A program made the position numbers and the translations under genes. From Anomaloglossus baeobatrachus (Eukaryota > Chordata > Amphibia > Anura > Aromobatidae), in the NCBI RefSeq assembly GCF_048569485.1, contig NC_134358.1, forward strand, positions 221,089,628 through 221,153,627: DNA of 64,000 nt. Direction: 5' to 3'. This document shows positions 1 through 11,359 of the stretch, piece after piece. The notes beneath the pieces were generated by a model that saw nothing but the letters and a program-made list of their open reading frames with translations, did not search any database and was not told where the DNA came from. Each line of letters begins with the position of its first letter. Position 1 is the stretch's first letter.

Positions 1-600
1 AATTTTCAATCCAATAACAGTTAAGCTTCAACTCCTGGTAGCTTGGAAAATCAACAACTTGTTCCATTCTTCCCTTCGGTTTCCCTCTTGGCTGGACCAC
101 AGCCTGTTTTGTGTTGGTCCAACCGATGAAGGATCTCTTGTCTGTCTTTCTTTGTCTTCTTGTTTCACTTTTATTCAGGTTTGTGCACTTTCTAATTTGG
201 TATGCTCAATCACATTTTTTGGAGGGGGTATTAAAACTTACTGCTCACATGCCTTAGTGCTGGCTATATTTCTGGATGGATGGCTGTCTGTAGTCTCAGC
301 TCCTTGGTTAATGTTTTCAGACAGAAAAAATGCTATTGCTATTCCCTGCAGTTTGTCTTTGTAATAATAATAATTGTGAATTCCTTCCAAATTATCTCCT
401 ATTCTGTTTCATTTAGGTTTGCAAGGGTTTCCACCTACACTGTTATTCTTATTGGTTTCTTGTACTCCATCATTCCTGTACAACTGTGTTTGCAAATTCC
501 AAACCTTGTGTTTCCCTCTGCCTGTGTGCACTTCATTTATCTTTATTGTCGTTTTTGTGTTTCTCTTGGTTTATAGCTTAGGATGCAGTTAAGGACACTC
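1..600. other. No gene recognised
   Basis: Pyrimidine-rich, AT-rich sequence with only short open frames that lack any domain signature or repeat I recognise. It ends where the first MITE begins. Nothing further can be supported. Confidence 0.5.
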
Positions 601-601
601 A

Positions 602-1170
602 TAAGGGTACTTATATGCTGCGATATCGGTACTGATATCGCTAGCGAGCGTACCCGCCCCGTTGGTTGTGCGACACGGGCAAATCGCTGCCTTTGCCGCA
701 CAACATCGCTTACACCCGTCACACTACTTACCTGCCTAATGACGTCGCTGTGACCGGTGAACCGCCTCCTTTCTAAGGGGGCAGTTCATTCGGCGTCATA
801 GCGACGTCACTAAGTGGCCGCCCAATAGCAGAGGAGGGGCGGAGATGAGCGGGCCAAACATCCCGCCCACCTCCTTCCTTCCTCATTGCCGGCGGGACGC
901 AGGTACGGTGAGTTTACTCATTCCTGCGGTGTCACACATAGCGATGTGTGCTGCCGCAGGAGCGACAAACAACCTCACTACTCACCTGTCAATGATTTTT
1001 GGTGTTGTAGCGACCTCTCCAATACCAACGATTTTTACCTCTTTTGCGATCGTTTTAGGTCGCTCGGAGGTGTTACATGCTGCGATGTTGCTAACGGCGC
1101 CAGATGTGCGTCACAAACACCATGACCCCGACGATATATCGTTAGCGATGTCGCAGCATGTAAACCTATA
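602..1170. mobile_element. MITE, family M1 (copy a)
   Basis: First of seven copies of one non-autonomous family in this window. The ends are imperfect inverted repeats (left TAAGGGTACTTATATGCTGC, right ...GTCGCAGCATGTAAACCTATA). The body has the family hallmarks: a 'gcgtcacag-cgacgtcac' block, the pyrimidine stretch 'cctccttccttcctcattg', and an internal hairpin built on 'gtcacacatagcgatgtgtg'. No coding capacity. Better preserved copies are flanked by TA, so a TA-targeting or Harbinger-like origin is inferred. Confidence 0.75.
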
Positions 1171-1350
1171 GTCTACTGTCGACGAATGGGGGCACAATTA
1201 CCTGATTTTAGAGTGCCAACCTCCGCTGTAAAGCAGAGACAAATCAGGGTCAGGTCTACTGCAAGTACTATCTTGTTTTGGGACCAGAGGATTTCTAGTT
1301 TTATATCTCCCCTGGCTTGTCCAAACCCATAAGAGTGTTATGGTTAACAC

Positions 1351-2602
1351 TAGAGTTGATCGAACCCACCAACAACTGGGATCGGAGGATCAGTGCCAGG
1401 TTTTAAAATGAGTTTGATCCGCTCCAGAATCCGGTGCCCATATAAGTCAATGGGGACCAGAAACCGGAGATTAAAAATGTTTGTGGAGGGGATAGGGAGG
1501 TAGGAGTGAGTGCGGCATACTCACCGGGGCTGTGTCATGGCGGCAAACTCCTTCCGGGTCACACTTTTCCATTCCGGAGCCGACAATTCAATATTCACTA
1601 CTTTGTCCGCCCACCAGCGCGTTTAATTGGTTGCAGTTAGACGCACCCCCACCCTGAGTGGCAGTGTGTCAGCTGACTGCAACCAATCACAGGCGGCAAG
1701 ATGGCTGGTGGGCGGGGAATGCAGTGTATCTCTTGCAAGCGTGACTCTGGCTTTTTTTTAATTTAAATTAATAATTTAAAAACAAAACCTGACGTGCGGT
1801 TCCCCCTAATTTTCATCCTCAGCCATGATAATGCTGGCTTGGGCTGGTATTCTCAGCCCGCAGCCACCCGGTATTGCCGCATCTATTAGATGTGACAATC
1901 CCGGTGCATTACCGACTCTTCCCCTTGGCCTGATGCGGTGCCAATTGGGGTAATAAGTGGTTAATAACAGCGCACAGCTGCTACTAAGCCCTAGCTTTGT
2001 GATGACACAGGCGTCTATGAGATACCTGCATCACAAACCTGTAAATGAATGTAAATAAACACAGACACAGGAAAAAAATCCTTTATTTGGAATAAAGTAC
2101 AAAACGCACCCTCCTTCACCACTTTATTAACCCCCAACACCCTGCAGCTCCGGCATAATCTACATGAGGTCCCACAACGACACATCCAGCTCTGCTACAT
2201 CTCACAGCTAGCAGCCATAGAGAAGACTGCCAGCTATGAGTGTAGCTTATTACTGAGCTGCGATGAGCGATGACTGCAGGCAGATACTGTCACAGGCAGA
2301 GGGACACGTCAGCCTACACCCAATCACAGACGAGAGGACGGACGGTGGGCGGGGAAAACACGGAAAGCTGTGGGTATGCAATGCGCAGTACAGGAAGTGA
2401 ATGTGCGACTGGGAAGCAGTGTGCAGCCATGACACCGAGTCTCGGTAAGTCTGAAACTCTCACTTATTTCTTCTTTTGTTTATTTTTACTTTAATTGCCG
2501 AATCCGGATTGTGCACCCGGAATCCCGGGCCCGGGTCCGGCATCCAGATATCGTTGAAACCTCGCAAATCCGGACTTTTACAGTCCAGATCCGCTCAGCC
2601 TA
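1351..2602. mobile_element. hAT-like foldback element FB1 (copy a)
   Basis: Complete 1.25-kb member of the main repeat family of the window. It begins TAGAGTTGATCGAACC and ends with the inverted counterpart (...GATCCGCTCAGCCTA). It is flanked by an 8-bp target duplication with one mismatch (gttaacac at 1343-1350, gttaagac at 2603-2610). An 8-bp duplication and a TAG-GATG-type terminus point to the hAT superfamily. The body carries the family motifs 'attggttgcagt', 'gccactaagccctag' and 'tcctttatttg'. No transposase frame is present. Confidence 0.7.
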
Positions 2603-2678
2603 GTTAAGACGTAACACCCTCGTTAACCAATTTAGTTTTTTAAAAAGTAAATAAAAAATAATGAAGAAACAACATATT

Positions 2679-3073
2679 TAGAGATGAGAGAACTCAAACA
2701 GTAACTTCCCCCACCCCAAACAAAAATCAGTGTTCAAGTTTGGAGTTCAGGTGCTTTACATATGCTAACCACTCAAGCGAGCATCAGTGTGCTCGAGTAT
2801 AGTTGGTGCTTGGCCCAGTGTGAGCCGCTTGCAGTGTTTGAATGGATCACACTGGGGTAAAAACAACATTATTGTACAAAAAAAAATAAAAAAATGAAAA
2901 GCCTGTCCTCCCCCTGAAGTTCCCTGCTTATGGCTGGCTGTGAGTGGGCGGAGAGCTGAACTGCCTAGTGAGTTCCAATGGTGTTCAGGTTAAGTCCTGT
3001 TCTCAATCGGAACTTAAGCTAAAGTCTGGTTGACCCCACCAAATTTGAACTTGCACAGGTCCGTTCATCTCTA
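2679..3073. mobile_element. hAT-like MITE, family R2 (copy a)
   Basis: A 395-bp element bounded by TAGAGATGAGAGAACTC and its inverted partner (...GTCCGTTCATCTCTA). The 8-bp duplication is aacatatt/cacatatt (7 of 8), at 2671-2678 and 3074-3081. The terminus resembles that of FB1, suggesting the same or a related hAT transposase mobilised both. Non-coding. A second copy lies at 6243-6663 in the opposite internal orientation. Confidence 0.75.
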
Positions 3074-3169
3074 CACATATTCCATTATTTAGTGGCCATA
3101 CAACGTCCCCTGAATCTGTACTTCAACCTATGGCCTGCAGCTTCTCACACGCGATGACATTAGTAATTC

Positions 3170-4015
3170 AGTGATGTCACCGTAAGTGAGAAACTCTGGG
3201 TCAGGTGATGACTGGGAGTGACTACAGAGGTCACTCCCGGTCAGCGCCAAACTCGCAGTTTTTCAAGGGCGGTGATGTCAGTAAAGGCCCCGTTACACGC
3301 AACGACATCACTAACGAGATATCGCTGGGGTCACGGAATTCGTGACGCACATCCGGCATCGTTAGCGACGTTGTTGCGTGTGACACCTACGTGCGACCAC
3401 TAACGATCCATAATAAGGGAAAAATCGTTGATTGTTGACACGTCGTTCCTTTCCAAAAAATCGTTGATCTTTTAGGACGCAGGATGTTCGTCGTTCCTGA
3501 GGCAGCACACATCGTTATGTGTGACACCCCAGGAAAGACGAACAAAAGCGTTCCTGCGTCCTCCGGCAACGAGGTGGGAGTGACGTTAATGCGGCTGCTC
3601 TCCACCCCTCCGCTTCTATTGGTGGCCTGCTGTGTGACGTCGCTATGACGCCGCCCAAACCTACCCCTTAAAAAAAAAAAGGTTTTTCGGCAGCCACAGC
3701 GACGTCGTTATGAAGGTATGTGCGTGTGACGCGTACTAGCGATATTGTTCGCCTCGGGCAGCGATTTGTCCGTGATGCACGCACGACGGGGGCGGGTGCG
3801 ATCGCTAGCGACATCGCTAGCGATGTCGCAGCGTGTAAAGCAGCTTTAACTCAGTGAAATCATCCCGCGTGAGACGTTCTGAGTCTGGCGCTGACAGGGA
3901 GTGACCTTTGGAGTCACTTCCAGTCAGGCCAAACCTTGAATTTCTCATGAGCACTGATGTCACCACACGTAAGAAACTCCGGTCCTGGCACTGACATGAA
4001 GTGACCTATTGAGCC
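3170..4015. repeat. Degenerate ~105-bp tandem repeat, split by a MITE
   Basis: About three diverged units share 'gtgatgtcacc-taagtgagaaactc', 'ggagtgac' and 'gtcactcccggtcag'. The second unit is interrupted by the M1 element at 3284-3846; the flanks (…gatgtcag / actcagtgaaatc…) join cleanly if the MITE is removed. Confidence 0.55.
3284..3846. mobile_element. MITE, family M1 (copy b)
   Basis: A 563-bp copy whose termini are AAGGCCCCGTTACACGCAAC and ...GCGTGTAAAGCAGCTT. TA dinucleotides flank it at 3282-3283 and 3847-3848. Its internal blocks run in the reverse orientation relative to copy a. The insertion site is inside a degenerate tandem repeat, which gives a natural empty-site comparison. 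Confidence 0.8.
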
Positions 4016-4086
4016 TTGTTTGGGTGATGTTGTGAGACCACTACAAAATGGATTATGTTGGATCTTAAGGTTTTGTTTTTTTTTAA

Positions 4087-4840
4087 AGTGAACCAACCAC
4101 CATTTTTTTTCCGTATAAACTAGAGACAATGCCATAATGGACTAAGATGCTGATTAAAATGATACCTTTAGATAAGAAATCTGAGGCTTGATTACAGAAT
4201 AATCCTTGTTCAAAGCTTCAGAAATGACGTAATTTGTGCAGAGGCTTGAACATCAGGGTAGGACTTCGTGAGTCAGGTCGTCTGTAATCACTCCTCTTCC
4301 TGCCTTACTTATTTACTTATTTAAATTTTGCACAGCCACCATTACCGCTGTTGTCAGTGGATGTGCATTGCTATTATGATGCTGACCATTTTCTGTGGGA
4401 ACAAATATGAGCAGTGGCGACGCATGAGCAGTGATTTTTTTTTTCAACAGCGCATGCGCCACCGCTCATGGTCATTTCCAGTGTGTCTTCAGAAAAAATT
4501 GTTTCTGTGATCACGGTACATGCATGCGCTGATTCTGGCGCCATGTTATTGAAGACAATGGCACAATAGCTATGCGCAAGTGAGGCCAACAGCGATAATG
4601 GTGGCGGCACAGAATTTAAATAAAGGAAAGGAGGTAAGTCAGGATGAGGAATTATTACAGAGGACCTGACCCATAAACTCCCGCAATGATGCTCAAGCTT
4701 AATGTCATTTTTGAAGGTTTGAAAAAGGCTTATTCTACAATCAAGATTTCTTATCTAAAGGAATCATTTTAATCAGCATCCTACTGCCAATAGGGCACTG
4801 CCTCTAATTTAAAGGGCAAAAACCTGGTGGTTTATTCCCT
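4087..4840. mobile_element. TTAA-flanked MITE with ~120-bp inverted repeats
   Basis: The left arm (4087-4210) and right arm (4725-4840) are inverted copies sharing 'gatgctgattaaaatgat' and 'tttagataagaaatc'. TTAA lies immediately outside each end (4083-4086, 4841-4844). Exact TTAA targeting is the habit of piggyBac transposons, so a non-autonomous piggyBac-like element is inferred. The central 500 bp shows no coding potential. Confidence 0.7.
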
Positions 4841-4857
4841 TTAAATAAATTAAAGAA

Positions 4858-5340
4858 TGAGGGATAGTGTGGGGGGAGCATTTATTAAAATAATTTTATT
4901 TTCCTGTGTGTTTTTTTTTAACTTTGCACTTACTGGGTTAGTAATGGGGGTGTTTGATAGACCCCTATTCATTAATAACCCCTGGGCTTGATCTCAGCTG
5001 AAAATTCACAGCTGACATCAACCCTCAAAACTATTCCACAGATTTCCACTGCTCCAGGGAAATCAGGAAGAGCCGAGCAAAGCGCCAGAATTGTTATGCA
5101 CCAATTCTGTGGTAGCTGCGGGCTGCTATTTCTAGGCTGAGAAGGGCCGAATAACCATGGGCCTTCCCAGCCTCATAATAACAGCTCGCAGCTGGCTACT
5201 TTATGTTGGCTGGTTATCAAAAATAGAGGTGACCCCACACCGTTTATTTAGATTATTTTTTTTTATTAAAGTAAACCGGTTTAAAAAAAACATTAGTGCC
5301 ACATAAAAGTCCCTAAAGGTGCAAGTGTAAACCTTTGCTG
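4858..5340. mobile_element. FB1 hAT-like element, internal fragment
   Basis: Recognisable FB1 interior ('gcttactgggttagtaatggggg', the phrase 'ctgctatttctaggctg' and the purine/AT joint near 5250) without either terminus. The copy is old and truncated on both sides. Confidence 0.55.
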
Positions 5341-6018
5341 TATGCCTGCTCTAATCTAAGCTGTCCCTCCTACATCAACTTTCCTAAACTGCACTGTGCT
5401 GAGCATCGCACCCCTGGGTCTCATATAAAACTTGATCATGTGATGAAGGCTGGCCAATTACACTAATGCCAGTAGCCAAAACAGCTACAGCATTACTGTG
5501 ATTAGCAGGCAATCCTTGCATGTTTAGTGACTGAAGAACAGCAGCGAAACATGAGGGGTGAGGACACGAGCATAGTGCTCAAGCACCCCCGATACTCGGC
5601 TGAGTATCGAGCGTGCCATGCACCCCAATGCTCAATCAAGCAACGAGCAGTGCCGAATACAGTTCCCTCATTACTAATAACCATATATGTTATGTACAGT
5701 TATGGTTTCAAATTATTAGTTGTAGCACAATGGTCCAAAAGAATCTGTACGTAATAAATATATATCAAGTAAGCATACACAGTAGCTTCAACTTTGTAAA
5801 AAAAAACGCCCAGCAGTAAAACAAATACAGAAACACATACAATACAATGTATATAATTTGCACATGAAAATACCATCTCTACCATTTTTAGTAGCCTTGG
5901 GGGAAGGTTTGAATGTAAAGCTATATAAAGTGCAGATGGTATACATGCAGAGGCATGGAATAACACATCGGTCAGGTTTCACTGACTACTACTCTGCTAA
6001 TAATGAAGTAAATAATAT
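5341..6018. other. No gene; short repeat remnant near 5560-5690
   Basis: About 130 bp around 5560-5690 carries a small palindrome, 'gatactcggctgagtatc', reminiscent of a common dispersed frog repeat. The remainder is AT-rich unique sequence in which I see no exon, RNA or regulatory signature. Confidence 0.4.
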
Positions 6019-6242
6019 ATCTTTATTAGTGATGAGCGAACCTGAACTGTAAAAAAAATTGGGATCTGTGCCGGATACCTAGTACCCGTGCACCGACCCA
6101 AGGCATGGAGTTCTCAGGGAACTCCGTTTAACTATACGGATTCGGCCACCCGGGTAATTATAAAAAAAAATAAGGAAAAAGAAAGAAAATAGAGAATAAA
6201 GCAGGAGCATTATAGTTACCGAGACTCCCGCACGGCTGTAAC

Positions 6243-6663
6243 AAGAGATGAGCAAACCTTTGGAAGTTTGGTTTGCCAGGTGTATTCGAACCTTAAAAAA
6301 GTTTGGTTTTTGACCACCAACTTGATTAGAACCTAAATGGAAGTCAGTAATTGGGTATTTCGTGGCTCCACGCACATGCTACCAGCCATAAGCAGAACAC
6401 TTCAGGGGGAGGGTGGGTTTTTTTTTTTTTAGTTTTTTTTTGTGTGCAGACTGCATCTGATCACGCTGATTTCACCCCAAATGCGAGTCGTTCAAACACT
6501 GCAAGTGGCTCGCACAGGGCTGAACATCACTTATACCCAAGCATAATGCTGCTCGCTTCAGTGGTTTGCACTCGTAACTCACTTGAACTTCGAACCCTAA
6601 CTTTCTTTTTTTGGTAGTCGGTTTCCGGACCCGAACATCAAACCTCAGGTTTTCTCATCGCTA
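6243..6663. mobile_element. hAT-like MITE, family R2 (copy b), nested in FB1
   Basis: A 421-bp insertion in the left arm of FB1 copy b. The 8-bp target duplication is gctgtaac/gctgttac (6235-6242, 6664-6671), 7 of 8. It shares interior sequence with copy a in inverted orientation ('gttcaaacactgcaagtggctc'). Removing it restores the FB1 arm seen at 47,430. Confidence 0.75.
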
Positions 6664-8291
6664 GCTGTTACATTATTTCCTGGGCCACTCATTATCCTCC
6701 TACATATCCACTGCTTCCAATGTTCATCAGCAGTCCTGGCATCTGAGATTGGTTGCAGTGAGACAGCGAACCCACCTGTGTGACCGAGTGTCTGAATGCT
6801 TGGAATCACACACTCTGTCTGCCTATCTATAGTGGTATAAAAATAAATTTAAAAAAATTGGCGTAGGGTGTCCACATATTATGACACCCAGCACAGATAA
6901 AGCATACTGCTACAGGCTGCAGCCCCAAGCTGTGTGCGATATCTTATAGCAGCCTGCAGCCACCCAAAATTGTCGCATCCATTAGATGCGACAATCCCAG
7001 ACCTTTACCCAGCTCATCCCGATTGCCCTGGTGCAAAGGCAATCGAGGTAATATCAGGGGTTAATGACAGCTCACAGCTGCCACTAAGCCCTAGATTAAT
7101 AATGGGAGGAGTCTATGAGACCCCCCATTACTAATCTGTAAGTGAAAAGAAATAAAGACAAACCACAAAAAAATCCTTTATTTGAAATAAAATACAAAAA
7201 CAACACCCTCTTTCAAACCTTTATTAGCCCCAAAAACATTCAGCTCAGACGTAATACAGACAAAGTCCCACAACGATTCCAGCTCTGCTACATACTGAAG
7301 CCACAGCGCACGGGCTCAGAACATGTCTGCCCACTGTGGCTTAAGGCAGAAATGTGGTGCAGACATTTCAGCACCAAATTTGCATCTCCTGGCAGAAAAC
7401 CACACTGAAACGGAGTCCAAAACAGTTTTTGTGTAATTTTTTTGGCAAGAGATGCAGATTTAGGGCACAGTGTTCTGCCAGGAGATGCAGGTCTGTGAAC
7501 TCAGTTCACCTAAGATGGGGTCACTGAGTTCATTGAAGTCAGTTTACCTGCGGTCACAGGTGTTCTATGCCCGCACGATGTGTCTTAAGTATGCAGCAGA
7601 GCCAGAATCGTCATGGGACCTCGTGTGGATTACATCAGCACTGGGTGTTTGGGGTTAATAAATTTGAGAAAGAGGGTATTTTTTCAGATTTTATTTTAAA
7701 TAAAGGATTTTTTCAGTGTTTGTGTTAATTTCTTTTCACTTACAGATTAGTAATGTGTGGGTCTCCTACATGCCTCCCATTACTAATCTAGAGCTTAGTG
7801 GCAGCTGTGAGCTGTTATTAACCTTTTATATTACCCTAACTGCCACCGCTCCAGGGCAATCGGGATGAGCTGGGTAAAGTGCCAGGATTGTCGCATCTAA
7901 TGGATGCAGCAATCTTGGGAGGTTGCAGGCTGCTATTTTTAGGCTGGGGGGCCCAATAAGCATGGGTCTCCCCTGCCTAAGAATACCAGCCCCCCAGCTG
8001 TCGGATTTATCATGGCTGGGCACCAAAATTGCCGGGGACTGCACGCTGGTTTTTTAAAATGTTTTAAATGAAAAAAAAGCCACATAGGGTTCTTCTTATT
8101 TTGATACAGTCAGTTTAAGGCTGGGGGCTGCAGCCTGTAGCAGCGTGCTTTACATGTGCCGGGTATTATAATATTGGGGGATCCGGAGCCAATTTATTTA
8201 TTTATTTTTACACCACTATAGATAGGCTGACCGCGTGTGTGATTCAGACATGTCACACAGGGTGAGGGCGCTGTCTAACTGCAAACAATCA

Positions 8292-9021
8292 AAACAAGAA
8301 AGCCGCGGAGACACCATCACATGTTTCTCAATGCTGGCAGGAAACTAGCCAGGTCTTTCACCGGGAAGGAACAACCACGAGAAGGGCAGTCTCCAGTCAA
8401 GGAAACCACCTATGCCAAAACATGGTATCCATCCACAGACAGCTGTTTCAGGGTATTTGCCCCTCATCAATGTGGAGTAGGAAACTGGCTAGTGGGAGCA
8501 ATGTCTAGTAAACGGCTACATAGGTAAAGATGGTTGCCCTTAGGGAGATCAACATCCAGCACCGTGGAGACACCATCACATGTTTCTCAACGCAGTGATT
8601 CTAGAACAATGCTCCCTGGAAATATGCAAAATAAGAAAGCCGCTGGATGTTGATCTCCCTAAGGCCAACCATCTTTACCTTTGTAGCCTTTTACTAAGTA
8701 TTGCTCCCACTAGCCAGTTTCCTACTCCACACTGATGAGGGGCAAATACCCTGAAACAGCTCTCTGTGGATGGATACTATGTTTTGGCATAGGCGGTTTC
8801 CTTGACTGGAGACTGCCCTTCCTGTGGTTGTTCCTTCCCGGTGAAAGACCTGGCTAGTTTCCTGCCAGCGTTGAGAAACATGTGATCGTGTCTCTGTGGC
8901 TTTCTTGTTTTGCATATTTCCCAGGGGGCATTGTTCTAGAATCACTGCGTTGAGAAACACGTGATGGTGTCTCCGCGGTGCTGGATGTTGATCTCCTTAA
9001 GGTCAACCATCCTTACCTATG
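8292..9021. mobile_element. Fold-back (inverted dimer) insert with 16-bp flanking duplications
   Basis: Two ~350-bp units arranged head-to-head around 8640. The phrases 'gaaacatgtgat', 'tttcctactccacattgatg' and 'tctgtggatggata' occur on opposite strands in the two halves. It is bounded by 8276-8291 and 9022-9037, which match at 15 of 16 bases (taactgcaaaca[a/c]tca). That length is more typical of target-primed retrotransposition than of a cut-and-paste element, but no poly-A tail or RT frame is visible, so the class is unresolved. Confidence 0.6.
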
Positions 9022-9284
9022 TAACTGCAAACACTCACAGACGCTGGGACTGCCGGTGGGTGGGGGAAGAAGTGAATATGTATGAGGGTAAAGAGCGGCT
9101 CCGGAAGTATTGTTACAGCCACCCAGGAGACTAAGTATAATGCTCCTGCTCTAACCCCCCTAGCCCTTTTTACCACCATTTTTTTAAAGCACCATATTTG
9201 GGTCCTCATATACTTATATGGGGATCAGTACCTGGGCAGATATTTGGGATTAATTCCAGTCCCAAACCCGGGTTTTGCTGTTTT

Positions 9285-9303
9285 GGGGGGGGGGGGGGGG
9301 GGG
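9285..9303 (+). repeat. Homopolymer run of 19 G
   Basis: An uninterrupted G run close to the right end of FB1 copy b. It is likely length-polymorphic and prone to sequencing error. Confidence 0.95.
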
Positions 9304-9981
9304 TTGTAAATCCACTTGGACCTGTCGATCCCAAATATCTGGAGTTCGCACATCCCTAATCCTTACTATGCCTGCTATCTGCAGATGTATGACATGCTGC
9401 ACAGCTCAGAATAATGCAGCTTACCCTTTAACCACATTCCATGTTCATTGTGGAGAACAAGCCCCCATTCCTGTACTCATTAGTGGCAGTAAGAGCCTAT
9501 GTAAGATGGAACTGTGAGTGGCTGTTCACTATTGTGTGCAGACCCTGTGATGATGTAACCAGCTATTTTATTTTTGTCATCTCGTACAATTATAAGTTGA
9601 AATATTGGATGCTATAAATTTGCTCATAAACTTGCCTGTTTTATCAGTTGGGCTGTGAAGAAGATAAATACCATTCATATTTGTTTCAGTGAATCAATAG
9701 GGTTTTTAAAAATATAACAGAAATGTCAGGCTGTATGTAAGAACTGTTTTTCTTGTTGTTTTTTTATGCACCACATCTTGACTCGTGGGACATTTGAGGT
9801 TTAATTTACAAACCCATATTTTAGTAGAAAACCTCTGCAACAGTATCAGTATCTTTATGATGGCTGTGTCTCCTATACTTCACTATTTGGCAGATATCTG
9901 GTAGTCAAATCCAACCTGATCAAACAGTTGCCTAATCTAAGGATATGAGATTAATGCTTGACTTCTGGATAATACCTTTAA

Positions 9982-10435
9982 AAGGGATCTCCGAAGAAAT
10001 ATTGATGCCTAACTCTTAGGATAGGTCATTAATATCACATTTTTGGGGGTCCGACACCCAACACCCCCCAAAAGGGTTGTTATTAGCTCCATTGGTGGCT
10101 TTATGAGAAAAATAAATGAAGTTGCACTAATAAGCTCCACTCAATGAGTAGCGGCCACTGTCAGGTACCTTATATTAGTTCCTATTTTATTGGAAAGGAG
10201 AAGATCTGCAGTACTTGACAGCTGCACCTACACACTGAACAGAGCTACACAGTGCGGCTATTTCATATTTACAGCCAGATGCCGCTGGAACCAATAACGG
10301 TTCAGTGGGGTGCAATTATTGCAGCTATTAGAAGCTGTTCATGTGGATGATGGGTGTCGAGCCCCCACCAATCTGGTATTGATGACCTATCCAGAGGTTT
10401 GGTTATTAATATCATCATATAACCGGACAACCCAT
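9982..10435. mobile_element. TTAA-flanked MITE with ~70-bp inverted repeats
   Basis: TTAA sits outside both ends (9978-9981, 10436-10439). The left arm contains 'taggataggtcattaatatc' and 'gggtccgacacccaac'. The right arm carries the inverse ('gatgggtgtcgagcccccac', 'tattgatgacctatcc'). This matches a MITE I recall as very common in frogs. Non-coding. Confidence 0.7.
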
Positions 10436-10763
10436 TTAACATCTAAACCATTGTAGGAAGGAGAATAAAAACCTTACCTTGGCTGTGACAAATAGTTGAA
10501 AACTAAGAATACCTTTAAGATGGTCCTATACATTTACTGACAAGACTTCCACTGGATAGGTTATAGTTGTCAGAGCAGTGCGAGTCCCCATGCCGGACCC
10601 CACTGATCACCAAAATAGGGGAGTTATGTGTTCTGTTGGCCTCAGGTGATATGACTCTCACCAGAAAGATTTCAATGCAGAGGCCTATTGTGCAGACTTC
10701 CTGCTGTTCCATTCATTTAATATGATCTAACAATTTTAATATATTCATTGGATACATGATTAA

Positions 10764-11352
10764 AGGGAACCAATCACCAGGATTTTGGTATATAAGGTAA
10801 AGCCAGTGCTATACTGGCACTATCAGGCAGTAGTGGTCAGTTCGGATGTTTAGGTTTTGAAATCCAAAAAAGGAAAGTTTAAAAAGTTAGATGTTTGTGG
10901 AGTGACCGCAGCAAAGGAGCAGATAGTATATTCATAGTTATCCCCTCCCCCTGTTAGAATTAGCATAAGTATTATACAAATGATTTACTTTGTCTCTTGC
11001 AGGACCTGTGTGAGGTCATACCATGTGACCAGAAGGGGCGGGGACTCAGCCACCAAAGCTAGATACCAGGTCACATGGGTATGACCTCACACAGGTCCTG
11101 CAAGAAGCAAAGTGAATCGTTTGTATAATACTTATGCTAATTCTAACAGGGGGAGGGGATAACTATGAATATATTATCGGCTCCTTTGCTGCTGTCACTC
11201 AACAAGCAGCTAATTTTATAAACTTTACTTTTTTGGATTTCAAAACCTAACCATCCAAGCTGAAAACTACAGGTATGTATAGAATTAGCCTGATAGTGCC
11301 AGTATAGCACTGGCTTTAGATTATATACCAAAATCCTGGTGATTGGTTCAAT
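10764..11352. mobile_element. TTAA-flanked near-perfect palindromic MITE (family M2)
   Basis: A 589-bp element folding almost end to end. Its termini are AGGGAACCAATCACCAGG and its inverse, flanked by TTAA (10760-10763, 11353-11356). The centre (11001-11102) is a palindrome built on 'gcaggacctgtgtgaggtca'. piggyBac-like by target site. A half copy occurs at 37968-38289. Confidence 0.75.
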
Positions 11353-11359
11353 TTAATGC

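Larger units (their letters stand above)
6027..9358. mobile_element. hAT-like foldback element FB1 (copy b), with nested insertions
   Basis: Full-length 3.3-kb copy. The termini TAGTGATGAGCGAACC and ...GTTCGCACATCCCTA are inverted, and the 8-bp duplication is atctttat/atccttac (6 of 8), at 6019-6026 and 9359-9366. The two arms (about 6700-7330 and 7590-8270 plus 9030-9350) are long inverted copies of each other, so the element folds back on itself. Nested inside are an R2 element (6243-6663) and a fold-back insert with 16-bp flanking duplications (8292-9021). No transposase frame is present. The central loop near 7330-7590 retains a fragment of MITE family M4. Confidence 0.7.

Noticed and set aside
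1-600. Coding exon in the first 600 bp
   Set aside because: Frames are short, hydrophobic by composition of T-rich DNA, and overlap each other without splice or domain evidence.
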